This document shows positions 12,088-23,906 of a stretch of 64,000 bases of DNA, piece by piece; the first letter of the stretch is position 1; the number at the start of each line of letters is the position of its first letter. Below the pieces are notes generated by a model that was given only the letters and a program-made list of their open reading frames with translations, did no database searches and was not told the origin of the DNA. This DNA is from Plazaster borealis (lineage: Eukaryota; Echinodermata; Asteroidea; Forcipulatida; Labidiasteridae): NCBI GenBank assembly GCA_021014325.1, contig CM037475.1, positions 5,425,001 to 5,489,000 of the forward strand, read 5' to 3'. The position numbers were made by a program, and so were the translations under genes.

Positions 12088-12316
12088 TTAAAGGCACTGT
12101 ACACGTTTGGTAATTACTCAAAATATATATTAGCATAAAAACTGACTTGGTAATGAGCAACAGAGAGCTGTTGATAGTATAAAACATTGTGAGAAAAGAC
12201 TCCCTCTGAAGTAACGTAGTATTTGAGAAAGTGGTAATTTCTCACTAAAATAATAAAAACTTCTTGCAAGAAGTTTTTATTCCTATCTGAAAGCACACAA
12301 ATTTGTACAACACAAA
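12088..12316 (-). mobile_element. TTAA-type MITE, subfamily C, copy 3, truncated
   Basis: Begins TTAAAGGCACTGTACACG and includes the perfect 24-bp palindrome (half AAAAACTTCTTG). It stops after CAAATTTGTACAACAC, so the other terminal third is missing. Confidence 0.75.
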
Positions 12317-13034
12317 CTCGCAAACAAGGTTGTTTACAACATTTGAACAACAACAACAGAAATGGTGCACCTCCTGTCCTGTCCCCTAAAGAGACGAGTG
12401 ATTATTTTCTTTGTGTTCGTGTGGGCAGAAGTACTTGTTTGCGGTTCGCGGCAGCTGGTGCTAGGTGTTTGTGATGTCACATATCAGCCGCAGTGATGTC
12501 ATCACATGCTTACTGTGAATTGGTACGTTGAGATTAAGTTAACAAAAATAAGAAATTTGCGGGACACCATGTAGTTAGATCTCTTTTGAGTGATTTGTGA
12601 TTCTGAGAAGAACCGATGGACTCAACGTTTTGGACAGTATACTCTGTTTGTCGTCGGGAGTTTAAGTTGCACCTTCTACAATTGTAGGCGGCCATTTGCG
12701 GAAATAATGAGGAACGAATCTGAATGGACTTGTTTTACAAATTACTTTTTGATACACATGTAAATAATATAGAATGAAGTAATGAAAAGCTCGTGTAAAT
12801 ACACCCCCCCCCCCCATTTTTTTTTTTTTAAATAAATAAATAAATTAAAAATGCTTTTTCTTAAAAGATGTAAAATACATGGTTTTTGTCTAGAGTTGTA
12901 GTTTCTAACTGATGGAACAGTCTGTTCAAAGTTAATCATTTTCACGTAGTTCGTTTGATTTCCCCCGATTTGCCTTGCTGACACCATCAAAGTCCTGCTC
13001 CCTGACTGCAACACTGATGAATGAATACTGATTG

Positions 13035-13152
13035 TCATTGTACCAAAAAGGGATCGGACTATTCTTCCCCTTCCAGCCTCAGTTTGGTTTCATTGGTTTG
13101 AATGAGAGATTTTTTTTTTTTTTAAATGGCCGCAACGTGATATGACAAAGGT
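13035..13152 (-). mobile_element. Short DNA element family K, partial copy
   Basis: GGATCGGACTATTCTTCCCC, TCCAGCCTCAGTTTGGTT, GGCCGCAACGTGATATGAC and AAAGGTCT match the copies at 1960 and 17739. Confidence 0.45.
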
Positions 13153-13630
13153 CTACCGAAGACAGCTCCTTTTTTTTTCTTCTTCTTCTAAACTCTTTGT
13201 TTGTCTCTTGAGGATTTCAATTTCACCCTGAGGGGAAGTCAAGACGTTTCACTGCCTCCACAAGACGCTCAAGCCATGGACAATCAAAGATACCATTGTG
13301 GATTTTTTTTAAAATTATGTTTAATTCCTTAATCTCAAGTCCAGGATGAAATTTCAGAAATTTTATCTGCTGAAATGGAAATGAAAAATGCAGGATTTTA
13401 AGTGAGAGTTCATTCACTTCTGTCATGGTCACTAATCTGAACAGGTTTATTGGCCAAGGCAAATGGATTTACTGGAAGCGAAGGATCTAACTGTTATCTT
13501 ATTATAATTTGCTCTTTCTTTTTACTTCCCTTTTGTCTTTTTTAACTCTTGATTTTTTTAAAGATTATCTCGAGTGAAAGGATTACCAATAATCCAAAAC
13601 GGAAGACAGTAAGTGACTCATAAAAGGAGG

Positions 13631-14017
13631 TTATAGCACAGGCATTTGAATGAAGGGTAGATTTGTTCCAATGGGTTTCAAGAAAACATTAACATCTGAA
13701 AAGATTCTCACGGTGGATGACTTTGTCAAAGAAATTTTCCATTTTGTGAGTTTGTTTTGCACCTGTAAGTTTTCTATTTGCTGATTTATGTGGTAATCAT
13801 TTTCTTGAAAATAAGAAATTTCAACTGAAAACATTTCCCTGTGGAATTTGATAAACAGTTTGATGTCAAGTTTGGTGGGAAAAGTAGAAGATAATTGGTT
13901 AAAAGAAATCTTCATTGCCACAAGAGGGCTCACTTCCATGTAAATCAAAGAATTCCACTGTTGGGAAAACCTTATGTGAACACAAGAGGGCGCTCTTAAT
14001 ATAGCAAAATGCTGCAT
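13631..14017 (-). other. Unrecognised 128-codon open frame
   Basis: The longest reverse-strand ORF not explained by a tandem repeat. Its product is Lys/Asn/Ile-rich with no motif I recognise. A second ORF of 79 codons (13223-13462) lies just downstream on the same strand. The region is AT-rich and no splice or promoter structure is evident. It could be a chance ORF or a decayed gene. Confidence 0.15.
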
Positions 14018-14473
14018 CTACATATCAGTTTGAATAAAGCTTCTGTGAATTTCTTTGATTAAGTTTTCTATCTGTTAGATGGTTGGATCTGCATGAAAAT
14101 GTCACATAAACAAATTGAATAAATGAAACACAGTGATGTAATGTTTTGAAGTATGGTCATTTTTGAAATCACTGTTCGGCTTTAAACTCCATCCGTAATT
14201 TAAAAAAATGTACACTTTCGGTTCGGAACTTCAAACAGGCGGACAGTGCCCAAGTCAGAGGGCTTTGTGGACCGTAGCTTTATTGTTGTCAAATTATTTT
14301 GTAATGCAGAAATTTTCAACGAACCAGGACTGTCTAAATTGAACACTGTTGGCTATGGCAGTAGCTGTTGGAGTAATGGCAAATGGAGTAAATTTAACCA
14401 CAGCAGTTGCCAAGAACTTTATTATGCATGAATTGGCACCCTGGCTGGTAAATCTGTTTGAGCTATATGGCGA

Positions 14474-14810
14474 CACTAGGTGGTGGCAGACATACCGGGT
14501 AAATTTGTATCATTTACATAATTCTAGACATGCGCACATCTTCAATTAACAATGGTTTTACCCGGGATAAGGCTGGATAACCATGCGTTCGTCATGCTTA
14601 ATGTGCTTATTAGTGTGCAATCCTTTTTTATTATAAAAATGAAAAACGAACTTTTACAGATAACGCAGTATGCAACATGGATACATGGAATTGTGTGTGT
14701 GTTGCTCTGTGCGACTTTCATTTTGTACGCATTGCGGGGCACTATGCATTATGCACAACGCATTATTACGGACCCATGGAATTCCGGCCTTTGTCTGCTG
14801 CCACCTAGGG
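14474..14810. mobile_element. CACTAGGTGGCAG inverted-end element (family M), copy 1
   Basis: Left CACTAGGTGGTGGCAGACAT and right TCTGCTGCCACCTAGGG are inverted. A related shorter copy is at 43707-43825 and a one-ended copy at 47568-47670. GGTAAATTTG lies just inside the left end, as AGGTAAATTAGG does at 43.7 kb. Confidence 0.5.
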
Positions 14811-15625
14811 CCTCAGAAGTCCTCCAGCTAAGAAATGTTAAGTCAGACGTTAGCAGCTGTTTGTTCTAAACCGCAGATATTTTGAGAAAGGGATATCAGA
14901 TGTGTATTTAATCAAGTCTGGTTATGTTTCTGTCATCATGAAGACATCTGTGTGTGATCCTGTCCTCCACGTGAACTTTCATATATCTAGGTAGACGTCT
15001 TAGTCCAACATGTCCACACCTCTGGGAAGATGTACTTCATACATTAAAGGGCTGTGAGCATCTCGAGAAACATTTGAATGGCATCATAACTTGAAATGGG
15101 GTCCTGATTTTTTATTTTGTTTTCTTTCTTTTGTTTCATACCAAGTTCTTCTATGTATTGATTGTTGAAAGTTTTTTTGAACAGAAATAAACAAATTGGT
15201 TTTCTAATATCGAGTATGTTCAATTCATGATTCAATATCACACAATGGTGTGTAAAAAAAAGAAAAAAAGATTACTGTCGAGAACAAGCAATTATCCCCC
15301 CCCCCCCCAGACAATAAAAAAAATAGATGTAAATGCAATCTAGTTGCCCTCCTAATACCTCGGTACGGATTATGACTTTTAAGATGTCGGTGAACTAAGA
15401 TGTCGCTGAACTATAGTTGCATTTGAAACGAGGATTATAAACTCATGCATACTAAGGACGCGGGAATGTTTTTTTAGACTCTTCGTGTCGGATTGTTCCT
15501 CTGGGATTATGGTATAATCTTGGTGGGGAAAATAGAAACTACCTTCAATTTGGTTTGGTTTCCGGGCGGTCAACCGGTTTCAATCTGCTGTTTGGCTTGG
15601 AGTTTTTTTTATTGATTGTGAATGT

Positions 15626-15996
15626 TTAAAGGTATCGTACACGTTTGGTAATGACTCAAAACAAATATTAGCATAAAAAACTTACTTGGTAACAAGCAAC
15701 GGAGAGCTGTTGATAGTATAAAACATTGTAGGAAACGACTCCCTCTGAAGTAACATAAATTTTGAGAAAGGTAATTTCTCACTAAAATAATAAAAACTTC
15801 TTGCAAGAAGTTTTTATTCCTATCTGAAAGCACACAATTGTACAACAAGGGTGTTTTTTCTTTCATCATTTTTTTGCAACTTCAATGACCAATTGAGCCC
15901 AAATTTTCACAAGCTTGTTATTTTATGCATATGTTGGGATACACCAAGTGAGAACACTGGTCTTTGACAATTACCAAACGTGTTCGGTGCCTTTAA
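15626..15996 (-). mobile_element. TTAA-type MITE, subfamily C, copy 4
   Basis: TTAA at both termini. Ends TTAAAGGTATCGTACACG and CGTGTTCGGTGCCTTTAA. The central perfect 24-bp palindrome is intact. Confidence 0.85.
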
Positions 15997-16160
15997 GCCT
16001 TGTGCTTCGTCAATTAAATCCTTAAAGATGTCGGTCAGCTTTAAAAATAAAAAATTGCAAACATTCAAACACCTGTAGACAAATGCTGCTGTGTTAAATG
16101 GAAAATGGAATGTACTTTTATGTAAAAGGATTGTAGAAAAAAAAAATTAAAAAAAATTCA

Positions 16161-16425
16161 AAGCTCAAGCTCTGGTGTTTCTGGTTAGCAGAGTGTGGGT
16201 TCGAGTCCAAGTGTTGACTTTTGTGTCCTTGAACAAGACACTTAACCGTTATTGCTTCGTTCTTCGGATGGGACATCCGATGTGTTGTGTAATGCAAGTA
16301 AAAGAACCCTGTACCTTTATTATTAAGAGAAGGGGTGCACCCCGGTGTTTCTGGTGTGGTTGGCTGCAGATTGCACCGCAGCACCTTGTAAACCATTGGT
16401 GCTGTGTAAATAAAAAGGTCTTATA
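16161..16425 (+). mobile_element. tRNA-Leu-like SINE (family B), 5'-truncated copy
   Basis: Starts inside the anticodon arm (GCTCAAGCTCTGGTGTTTCT). It retains GGGTTCGAGTCC, the line TCCTTGAACAAGACACTTAA and GTAAAAGAACCC, and ends near AAAGGTCTTATAG. The A-box half of the tRNA head and the 3' hairpin are absent. Confidence 0.7.
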
Positions 16426-17067
16426 GTTTGAACATAGCTCCACATACTTTGTATACAAGAAATAATTGGCATTTTGGGACAACCTCGGGTGTCAGCGCTT
16501 TTATTTATTTTTTCAGACAAAACCTCCACAAAAGGAGAGGATAAACTACAATAAAATATACAAGCAAATAAGCAAGCAAAGTAAAAAGAATTGTACAAAA
16601 TACAAACATTTATAAGTAAACTTAGATCTAAAATTGGTTGCATCTTTGAAAGAACATTATAAATATATTGCTTATCTCACTCACCCTGGCATTTTAAATG
16701 CTAACAAGAATTCCTCTAAAAATGAAGTGGTTCTAAGGAACTGTTTCTAAAAACTTTTACTACTGACATGCACGTCATACAATCCTCAAATCCTCAAATA
16801 TGCAAAATAATGAACGAAACACAGAATATACTTTTGTTTGTTTTAACTTCAACCACAAACACAATCCACAAATTGACATTAAGAAAAAATACAGTCACAA
16901 AAGGGTACACACAGCCTCCCCCCCCTACGAAAAACAAAACAAAAACAACAACAGATATTTTGAGGAATCATTTTTATGACTTTGACTGTTGTATAGTGTT
17001 CAACTGAACAAGTCCAACAACCCTACCCACAACGTTCATCTTGTCCAACTGCTGTACTGAATTGTAG

Positions 17068-17186
17068 GTATACCACCTCTGGATCGGCAGCCGCCCAGAT
17101 GAAAGCTGCAGCCCACGAGCGTTGGCTGGCCGCCTTCAAGAAGGTCTTAAGGAGGAACACGAGATTCCTACAAGAAATCTCTAAAG
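17068..17186 (+). CDS. Candidate upstream exon of the ANKFN1-like gene (alternative N-terminus)
   Basis: An island of unusually coding-like sequence in a repeat-rich stretch. It reads in frame as SGSAAAQMKAAAHERWLAAF followed by KKVLRRNTRFLQEISK, a charged, probably helical segment. It is bordered by a candidate acceptor (TTGTAG ending at 17067) and a good donor (AAAG/GTAGGA at 17187). From the ATG at 17099 to the donor is 88 nt, so it leaves one base, G. That is exactly what the exon at 46002 needs, and is the same state left by the exon at 34202-34256. The two could therefore be alternative 5' exons joined to one common exon. The acceptor implies still earlier exons, none of which I could find. 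No homologue of this peptide is recognised. It could also be a first exon starting at 17099, or a chance ORF. Confidence 0.5.
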
Positions 17187-17738
17187 GTAGGAAGATCCTA
17201 ATCGGGCACTTCTCTGTGTCTCTCTTTTTATTTTGCAATTATTTGTTGGAGTCAGTTTTAAGAAAGAAGATGGGTGGAGAGCCAGGTGTCTAAGAGACGG
17301 TGAGAGAAAGCCATAAAAAAAGGAAATGGCTTGTGAACTTTTTTGTATATTTTTGTTATGTGATTAGGCGAACCCTATAAAATACCGTACTTCATTCTTT
17401 AATCAGTTTTGAAAAAAGGATGTAAATTTGACATAGCAAAAATGCCCAAACTGGATCAAAAAAACAAAAATCCAATCTGAAAAGTTTGGACCAACTTGTT
17501 CAAGATATAAATGTGTTGGTTTCTTTGTTGCATAATTTCATTCCTAACCATTTTCACCTGTTAGTGTTTGCCATGATATTGGGCCGAAGGCTATGACAGA
17601 CAGTGCATTATAAATGTGCTCTGTTATAAGTATGTTTAACAAATATAAAAAATTGTTCAAAAATGGGATTTTCTCTCAAATCAAGTAATTTTAGGGGGGC
17701 TTTGTACAACATGCTGTGATGGGGTTGGCATTAGATAG

Positions 17739-17900
17739 ACCATTATCATGCTGCCACCATCTTAGTCATGTTCCTCGTATCCAATCACAGTAATTAATGC
17801 TGAGATTCATTGTACAAAAGGAACCAGACTATTTCTCCTTCCCGCCTCGGTTTGGTTACATTGACTTGAATTGGAAAAAATCAAGATAGATGCACCAGGG
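17739..17900 (+). mobile_element. Short DNA element family K, copy 2
   Basis: CCATCTTAGTCATGTTCCT, AGGAACCAGACTATTTCTCC, GCCTCGGTTTGGTTACATTG and AAAATCAAGATAGATGCACC are the reverse complement of the 1960-2145 copy. Confidence 0.55.
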
Positions 17901-18195
17901 TAAAGGTCGATGGGAATCAGTCAGTGTTGTTATTTATTGGTCGTAAGTAGCATTGACACTGCTGAGCAATTCATTCTGCAAAGTGCAGGTGGATGGATTG
18001 GTTTGGGAAAATGATGGATGTCTCTCAATGACATGTAATGCCGGAGAAAATGTCATTTAAAAAAGGTAAGAGTAAGTGGTCATGGGGAGAATTTTGAGTT
18101 GGAAGATATTGGAGAAAAACGGATTGAGCACTTCCACGAGTGGGGCTTAATCATGCTGTGGTTTATTTGTCAGGTGCCCTGTTTTCATCACTATT

Positions 18196-18312
18196 GCCAT
18201 GTCTGAAGTAGCGGCTGCGGCTATAGCTGTGGCTGTTGCTAAGGCTGTTGCTATGGGCATCCTATACTTCAATGCATGTTCATGTGATGCTTAAGCCGCA
18301 GCTGCTATTGAT
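18196..18312. repeat. GCTGTGGCTATGGC palindromic repeat (family L)
   Basis: GCGGCTGCGGCTATAGCTGT...CTAAGGCTGTTGCTATGGGC with AGCCGCAGCTGC at the far end. Related pieces occur at 14335-14415, 21790-21870, 40190-40262, 40586-40690, 59164-59262 and 59611-59692. These are Ala/Val-codon-like triplets but with no sustained ORF. Confidence 0.45.
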
Positions 18313-18379
18313 ATGGCCTACTATACTGCTGATTCTCATGAAGAAATGTAAGGGCCAGACTATTTGACCTCAATGCCTT

Positions 18380-18765
18380 GGTTTGAATGTGAGGTTTGGT
18401 CGTGAGGTTTGGTTTTGGGGATTGGTTGTGAGGATTGGTTGTGAGGTGTGATTGTGAGGGTTGGTTGTGAGGGTTGGTTGTGAAGTTTGGTTGTGAAGTT
18501 TGGTTGTGAGGCTTGGTTGTGAGGATTGGTTGTGAGAATTTGTTGTGAGGTTTGTTTGTGAGGTTTGTTTGTGAGGTTTGGTTGTGAGGTTTTGTTGTGA
18601 GGTTTGCTTGTGAGGTTTTGTTGAGAAGGTTGGTTGTGATGTTTTGTTGTGAGGATTGGTTGTGAGAATGGTTGTGAGGTTTGCTTGTGAGGATTGGTTT
18701 TGTGAGGTTTGGTTGTGAGGATTGGTTGTGAGGATTGGTTGTGAGGTTTGGTTGTGAGGATTGGT
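18380..18765 (+). repeat. 13-bp minisatellite (GGTTGTGAGGATT type), about 30 units
   Basis: GAGG motifs recur every 13 bp (unit about TTGGTTGTGAGGA) with many substitutions and a few length changes. Because 13 is not a multiple of three, the reverse strand stays open and gives 159- and 140-codon ORFs made of PNLTTNPHNQSSQ-like 13-residue units. These are repeat artefacts. Confidence 0.85.
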
Positions 18766-19324
18766 ATGTGTAGATGAGCCACATTATGAGAAAGGTGTAA
18801 TTTTCAGGGTGTGATTCTCAAAAGGAAGATTTTATAGGAAAAAATGCTGTCAGTTTTGTTGTAAAGTGGAAATCAAGTGACGAATGAAAAAGAGCATTTT
18901 GTGACTGTGAGCGGATGAAATGGATAATGAATAAAGTAATACCGAGATAATCGTGAGATCGAAAAGAGACTAGTGTACAACAAAAGTACACAAACTAAAA
19001 GAAGTATGGGCGAGAGCATCTTTCTTAAGACAGTAAATACTACAAAGTGCATGCCCAGACAGACAGAGGGGCAGCAAAGTGAAATAAAACGAGGAGGAAA
19101 ATAATGATGTATGTCTTGGAGATTTAGGGTGCGCCGTAAGTTAAGCCTGTACGGTTTGATGATGTTCCATTAATCAAGAGGCATTTGATAGAACGCCTCT
19201 AGAGCAAGACATCCCTCCCCAACTAGAAGATCAACACATAACAGACATCATGGAACCTTACAGTGTAATGAGTGTATCCAATCATTCATGCCCCCCCCCC
19301 CTCTCCTCGGATATATGGCCGCTC

Positions 19325-19687
19325 TTAAAGGCACTGAACACGTTTGGAAATTGTCATAGACCAGTGTTCTCACTTGGTGTATTCCAACATATGCATAAAA
19401 TAACAAGCCTGTGAAAATTTGGGCTCAATTGGTCAAGAAAATGATGAAAGAAAAAACACCCTTGTTGTACAAATTTGTGTGCTTTCAGATAGGAATGAAA
19501 ACTTTATGCAAAAAGTTTTTATTATTTTAGTGAGAAATTACCTCTTTCTCAAAAACTACGTTACTTCAGAGGGAGTCGTTTCCTACAATGTTTTATACTA
19601 TCAACAGCTCTCCGTTGCTTGTTACCAAATAAGTTTTTATGCTAATATTTTTTTTTAGTCATTACCAAACGTGTACGATACCTTTAA
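19325..19687 (+). mobile_element. TTAA-type MITE, subfamily C, copy 5
   Basis: TTAA at both termini; ends TTAAAGGCACTGAACACG and CGTGTACGATACCTTTAA. The central palindrome has mutated (ACTTTATGCAAAAAGT). Confidence 0.85.
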
Positions 19688-19879
19688 AGGCAAAGTACAA
19701 AATTGGTATATTAATAGAAAACAAAAACTGTTTAATTCTCAAAGCTGATTGGTTATAAAGTTTAGCCTTTGAGAAAGACTCTGCAAGGGTCGAAATATCA
19801 GGCCATTAACTATTTTTTGCATTTATACCGTAGGTCCTTTTGGTTGGTAAGCAGTTTGCAACAGCTAACTCTATTTTCT

Positions 19880-20065
19880 CATGATTATAAAGCTAATACC
19901 AGCGCCAATCTCCGGAGAATAATTTCCATCAGAATTACTGGCATAGTCAGGGAAAATAGCATTGGAAGATCTCACAAATCACTGTTGCTTATTTTGATTG
20001 CAATACACAAAATGCGTCCGATATGAATGTGCACACAATTCCTGACAAAGCATTACTATATTTTC
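19880..20065. repeat. Dispersed repeat, copy 2 (partner at 531-793)
   Basis: Same ordered blocks as 531-793. Immediately downstream (20079-20122) is the 5' part of SINE family A, TAGGGAGACCGCCAGCATAA then GGGCTAGATAGCTCAGTTGG, broken off after the A box. Confidence 0.55.
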
Positions 20066-20078
20066 ATTGTTTTCATTA

Positions 20079-20122
20079 AATAGGGAGACCGCCAGCATAA
20101 GGGCTAGATAGCTCAGTTGGTA
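20079..20122 (+). mobile_element. SINE family A, 5' fragment
   Basis: Leader plus acceptor and D-arm of the tRNA-like head (GGGCTAGATAGCTCAGTTGG), then unrelated sequence. Confidence 0.55.
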
Positions 20123-21030
20123 GTTTGAATTTCAATTTTTTAGATTCAAATTTACCGACATACTTTAATTCATTTCTAATCAACAAGAGTACATAAGATG
20201 AAATAATTTTGCAGGATGCTTACTATCATTACCATCATTATAGCAAGTAGGCATGTGGATAAAATTTACACTTTTGTTTATATCGGGGGTCATTTCAAAA
20301 GTGTGACCCTACCTTTTAGGCAATGAGATTTTCTCTGTAATAATTGATTCCCATTGGTCTTATCTGTTGAATTGTCCAAATTTCCTGAGTGTCCATCCTG
20401 GTGTTTTTAGTATTATGAATAAATTGATAGGATTTGTGCAGAGAAAAAAAAGAAGATAGAAGAAAACAAACTTAATTAAAACCCAATCGGCAGGGAAAAC
20501 ATTTACAAGTTATGAGTTATCTGAGTCAAGACCCTTAACGATTGGTTTGAAGTTAGAGTTCATTCACACCCAAGGTGTGTGGGCGTCGTCTTGATTTGAA
20601 CTCTGATGAGGGTACTTCTGTGCCGAGAGAAAGCACCCACTCTTTCAAGGGTTACTGCACCCTTTGAAGAAGATTTTAATTGATTGATTTTTTAACGGAG
20701 TAATGTTCCAGAATTGATAGGGTTGGTTTGCTTTTTTCTTTTTCAGACATTTTCTTTTAGAGATGGATATAAATTGAGGTTTTGGTAGAATGTGTGGATC
20801 GAAAACAATTACACATCATCCAACTCTGTTTGAACAAGTAGGCACTACTCAAAAGCTTTCAAAGTATGTATCAACACGCGATTCTTTCTTACTAAAAAGT
20901 AAGCGTAACTTTAATTACATTTTCTCTGGTAATGTTTTGTTATATTTCTGATGAGATGTAACTTCTAAATTTGTAATTTCTAAATGATGTATCATCCATC
21001 CCCAAAAACAAAATCATCCAACACAAGAGT
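20123..21030. other. No gene or repeat recognised
   Basis: AT-rich, short ORFs only. Confidence 0.4.
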
Positions 21031-21313
21031 TTTCTCCCATGCACAAGCTATCGGGGGCGATATGTGCGAAGTGCGGGCATTCGCTCAAATTGCGGGCCGA
21101 TACACGCGAATTGCAGCTGATGCGAATTGCAGCTGATTTTAGATCAAATTCAGGAAAGTTATAAAGATAAAACCATTAAGAATGCCCAAAATCGCACAGT
21201 CTAAGGCTTTTAAACTAAATATAAACAGCAAGTAAAAAAAACATTCCAAGGACCTCGTTTCAAATCAGCATGCTTTGGCCAAACTTCCAAAATTTGGGTC
21301 GAGAATGCCCCCA
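21031..21313. repeat. About 280-bp repeat, inverted partner at 26254-26533
   Basis: CCCATGCACAAGCTAT, GGACCTCGTTTCAAATCAGC, ATGCTTTGGCCAAACTTCC and AAATTTGGGTCGAGAATGCC all recur in inverse order and orientation at 26254-26533. The two copies are about 5 kb apart in opposite orientation. Internal GCGGGC/GTGCGAA motifs repeat. Confidence 0.6.
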
Positions 21314-23405
21314 AGTTTTGAAAACAACCGGGGAAGAACCCAGCAACAGGCTGGAAAGTTTAGTGAAACTTTACAGGTGATTTTATAAACGCTGGATGGA
21401 TATCTGAACTTTGTCCGTGTTTTTATTCGGATTCACTGGTAGCTTCCGGATTTGCCAAGTGAAGGGTCCAGTGTTATGATTACATTACCGTCTTGTTGAT
21501 GGCAGGTGGGTTTTAGGAGGTTGTTCACTCACGGAAACGGTCCTCCAGGAAAACCAAGAGAGGGGGCAGAGGGGTTGTACAAACTAATCGGTTTCAAAAA
21601 CAAGCTAAATTAAGTGTGGTTTTTATTGGATGATGTTGCGTGGGCTTGATGTTCCGAAGTAGTCTGGCATTTTTTAATTGCGTTTTTTTTCCCGTTTCTT
21701 TTTTTCTTTCTTTTTGCGGTTGTGTTGACGGGACCCCAACAAAGATAGCTTTGACATGAGAATTGGGTTGAAAGATTGAGGCTGGGCGTGGATTGGCAGC
21801 TGCTGCTTAGGGTGTTGCTGTGGGTGACCTATGCTTGAACCCATCGAAACATGGTGATCTAGCCGCAGCCACTATTTTGGAAACAGACTAATCCACTTGT
21901 GCCTGGAATAGAGGTTTTGGCTATGGCTAAGCAGGCTTTTAAGTTCATCTTTGAAGGGGGAAGGGCTTGTTCATTTTGCATAAAGGGCTCTGCCATTTTG
22001 GAATTCATTGATTCTATGGGGTATACTTTGGAGGGGACATGGAGGCCCCGGATCAGGGGCGTTAACAGAGGGGCCACAATATCCAGGCCTGGCTTGAGGT
22101 CCAACATCAAAATGAAAATCACGGCTCGCTCAAAATCACTGGCAAGTCGTTAGTCAAAGCTGAAGTCAAAGTGATTGTTCTGAAAAGGTTACACCGACAT
22201 GACACCAATTACAAGACTCATGATGCATGTTTTACAATCACAGAAACAATTGTCAAGAGAAATACAGGGAAGTTATTCTACCTGTTTTTGATTAAAACCA
22301 GGAGGGGAAAAAACCCCAAACTGTTTACCCCCTCTGATGATTAATCCGCCATCGTGACATTTGATCTTATCATCTCGAAAAGTAGTCCTCAATCTCGGAG
22401 AATTAATTAAAGGTCAACGTCAGGTTGAAATATCAGGTTGTCCGGGTAAAGGGGATTGGATCCTTCAGATGTTTGCCGCATCGAGCAGAGATTCTTAGCC
22501 CGGTATTGTGACGGAGAAATGGAACACATGTAGATATATCAGTTTGCCCTCGGGCTTGCGGAGCCATAAGCCACTATGGAAATACCACCATCCATTAAAT
22601 TGATTATTACTAGCATGTTAATCAATGCAAATGACTAAATAACTTCATTTGGCCCGTGGATATGCTGTCGGGAGAAAACAATCTTGTTTTTATCGTTTAT
22701 GAGCTTAGACTCTTTTTTTTAAAGGTATGAATGTGGGATTAGAATTATCCAAATCACAATTGAACGATAGTTAATCTCATAGCTTACTTTTTATAAACTT
22801 ACCAGAACCAGGTTTTTTGTGTGAAAAAAAATTTACGCCTGAAATACTGAAATATGGGAGACACTTGTCCCAATCTCTTAATTTCTATTTTGATGGGCCA
22901 AATCAAAATAAGCCTAATATAAGCATTGGCGAAATCTCTTATAAAATATAAACTGTTTAATAAGTGTATCTTGAAGAAAAAAACCGACCACCAGTTTCAC
23001 AGACTGGTTGCTATGATGTGGGTTTTTTTTTAAACTAGAGGATTGGAAATCATGTCCTCTTTCAAAAAATCCGATTAAGTCTCAGGAGTGGATTTTGTGC
23101 AAGAGAATGTGTCGGAGGGTCTTCTCGATGAAGAAGTGTGATTGCTTGAAACGAGAAGGTTAGGACGTGTCAAGCTTTTACAATGAGTTTTGATGAATGA
23201 TCAATTTTCATGACGTCTGGGGCTCCTGTCTGTCGCTGTTTTAATTTCTTGTTTCCCCCGTCTCATGGTCATTTCTACTTGGGTCTTGGAGGTGAAGCAT
23301 GAAATACTCTCATAGCAAATTCACAAGCTGAGAAAATTGTGATGACGACCTAAGCCCAATATCGTTGCCCTTCTTACCGCGAAATGTCTGCGCTTTCGAA
23401 GCTCT
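21314..23405. other. No gene recognised
   Basis: A family L piece near 21790-21870, overlapping ORFs at 21859-22153 without motifs, and the motif-rich stretch 22330-22700 listed separately. Confidence 0.35.
22330..22700. other. Repeat-free, motif-rich stretch (possible regulatory element)
   Basis: No repeat family found. It contains homeodomain-like AATTAATTA and CCATTAAATTGATTATTA, and mixed composition unlike the flanking AT-rich DNA. Regulatory function is inferred only. Confidence 0.2.
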
Positions 23406-23742
23406 TTAAAGCACAGGTGTGACATTGGTAATTGTCAAAGACCAGTATCCACACTTGATGTGACCCAACATATACATTAAATAACAAACCTGTGAAAGTT
23501 TAAGCTCAGTCGGTTATTGGAGTCACCAAAAAATAAGTGGGAAAAAAGCACCTGTTTTCAAACATTGAGTTTTGGACTTGGCAAAATCAAAACCAATTGT
23601 TTTACTCGTTTCTTAAAAATTTCAAGCAAAAATATTTCAAGGGAAGTTTCCCACCATGACCATCTTTATACCATGTACGATATGTGCAGAATTGTGAACA
23701 TTTATATATTTTACTCTTACCAATGTTATGCACACCCTTTAA
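23406..23742 (+). mobile_element. TTAA-type MITE, subfamily E, copy 1
   Basis: TTAA termini; right end CCAATGTTATGCACACCCTTTAA. It shares TTTCAAGCAAAAATATTTCA.GGGAAGTTT and ACCATGACCATCTTTATA with the copy at 41129-41480 (reverse complement). Confidence 0.75.
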
Positions 23743-23906
23743 AGTGTATAATTCTATTTGCTGTAGGTGCAGAATTCTGCATTAAGCTGCCATGAAATTA
23801 AGCCAGGGCATATTCGAAACCCAGACTTTAGGCTCCGACCTCGGCTTGGGCTCTGTCATCGATTTTGGAGCAGTGTACATTTTTGTGTGATGCTTCAACA
23901 TCAAAT

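Larger units (their letters stand above)
12317..14473. other. No firm gene; unrecognised ORFs and poly-C/poly-T tracts
   Basis: Holds the family K fragment and the 128-codon ORF listed separately, homopolymer runs near 12.8 and 13.1 kb, and two CACAAGAGGGC motifs (13920 and 13981). Confidence 0.35.

Noticed and set aside
18305..18784. 159- and 140-codon Asn/Gln/Thr/Pro-rich reverse ORFs
   Set aside because: By-products of the 13-bp minisatellite in overlapping frames.
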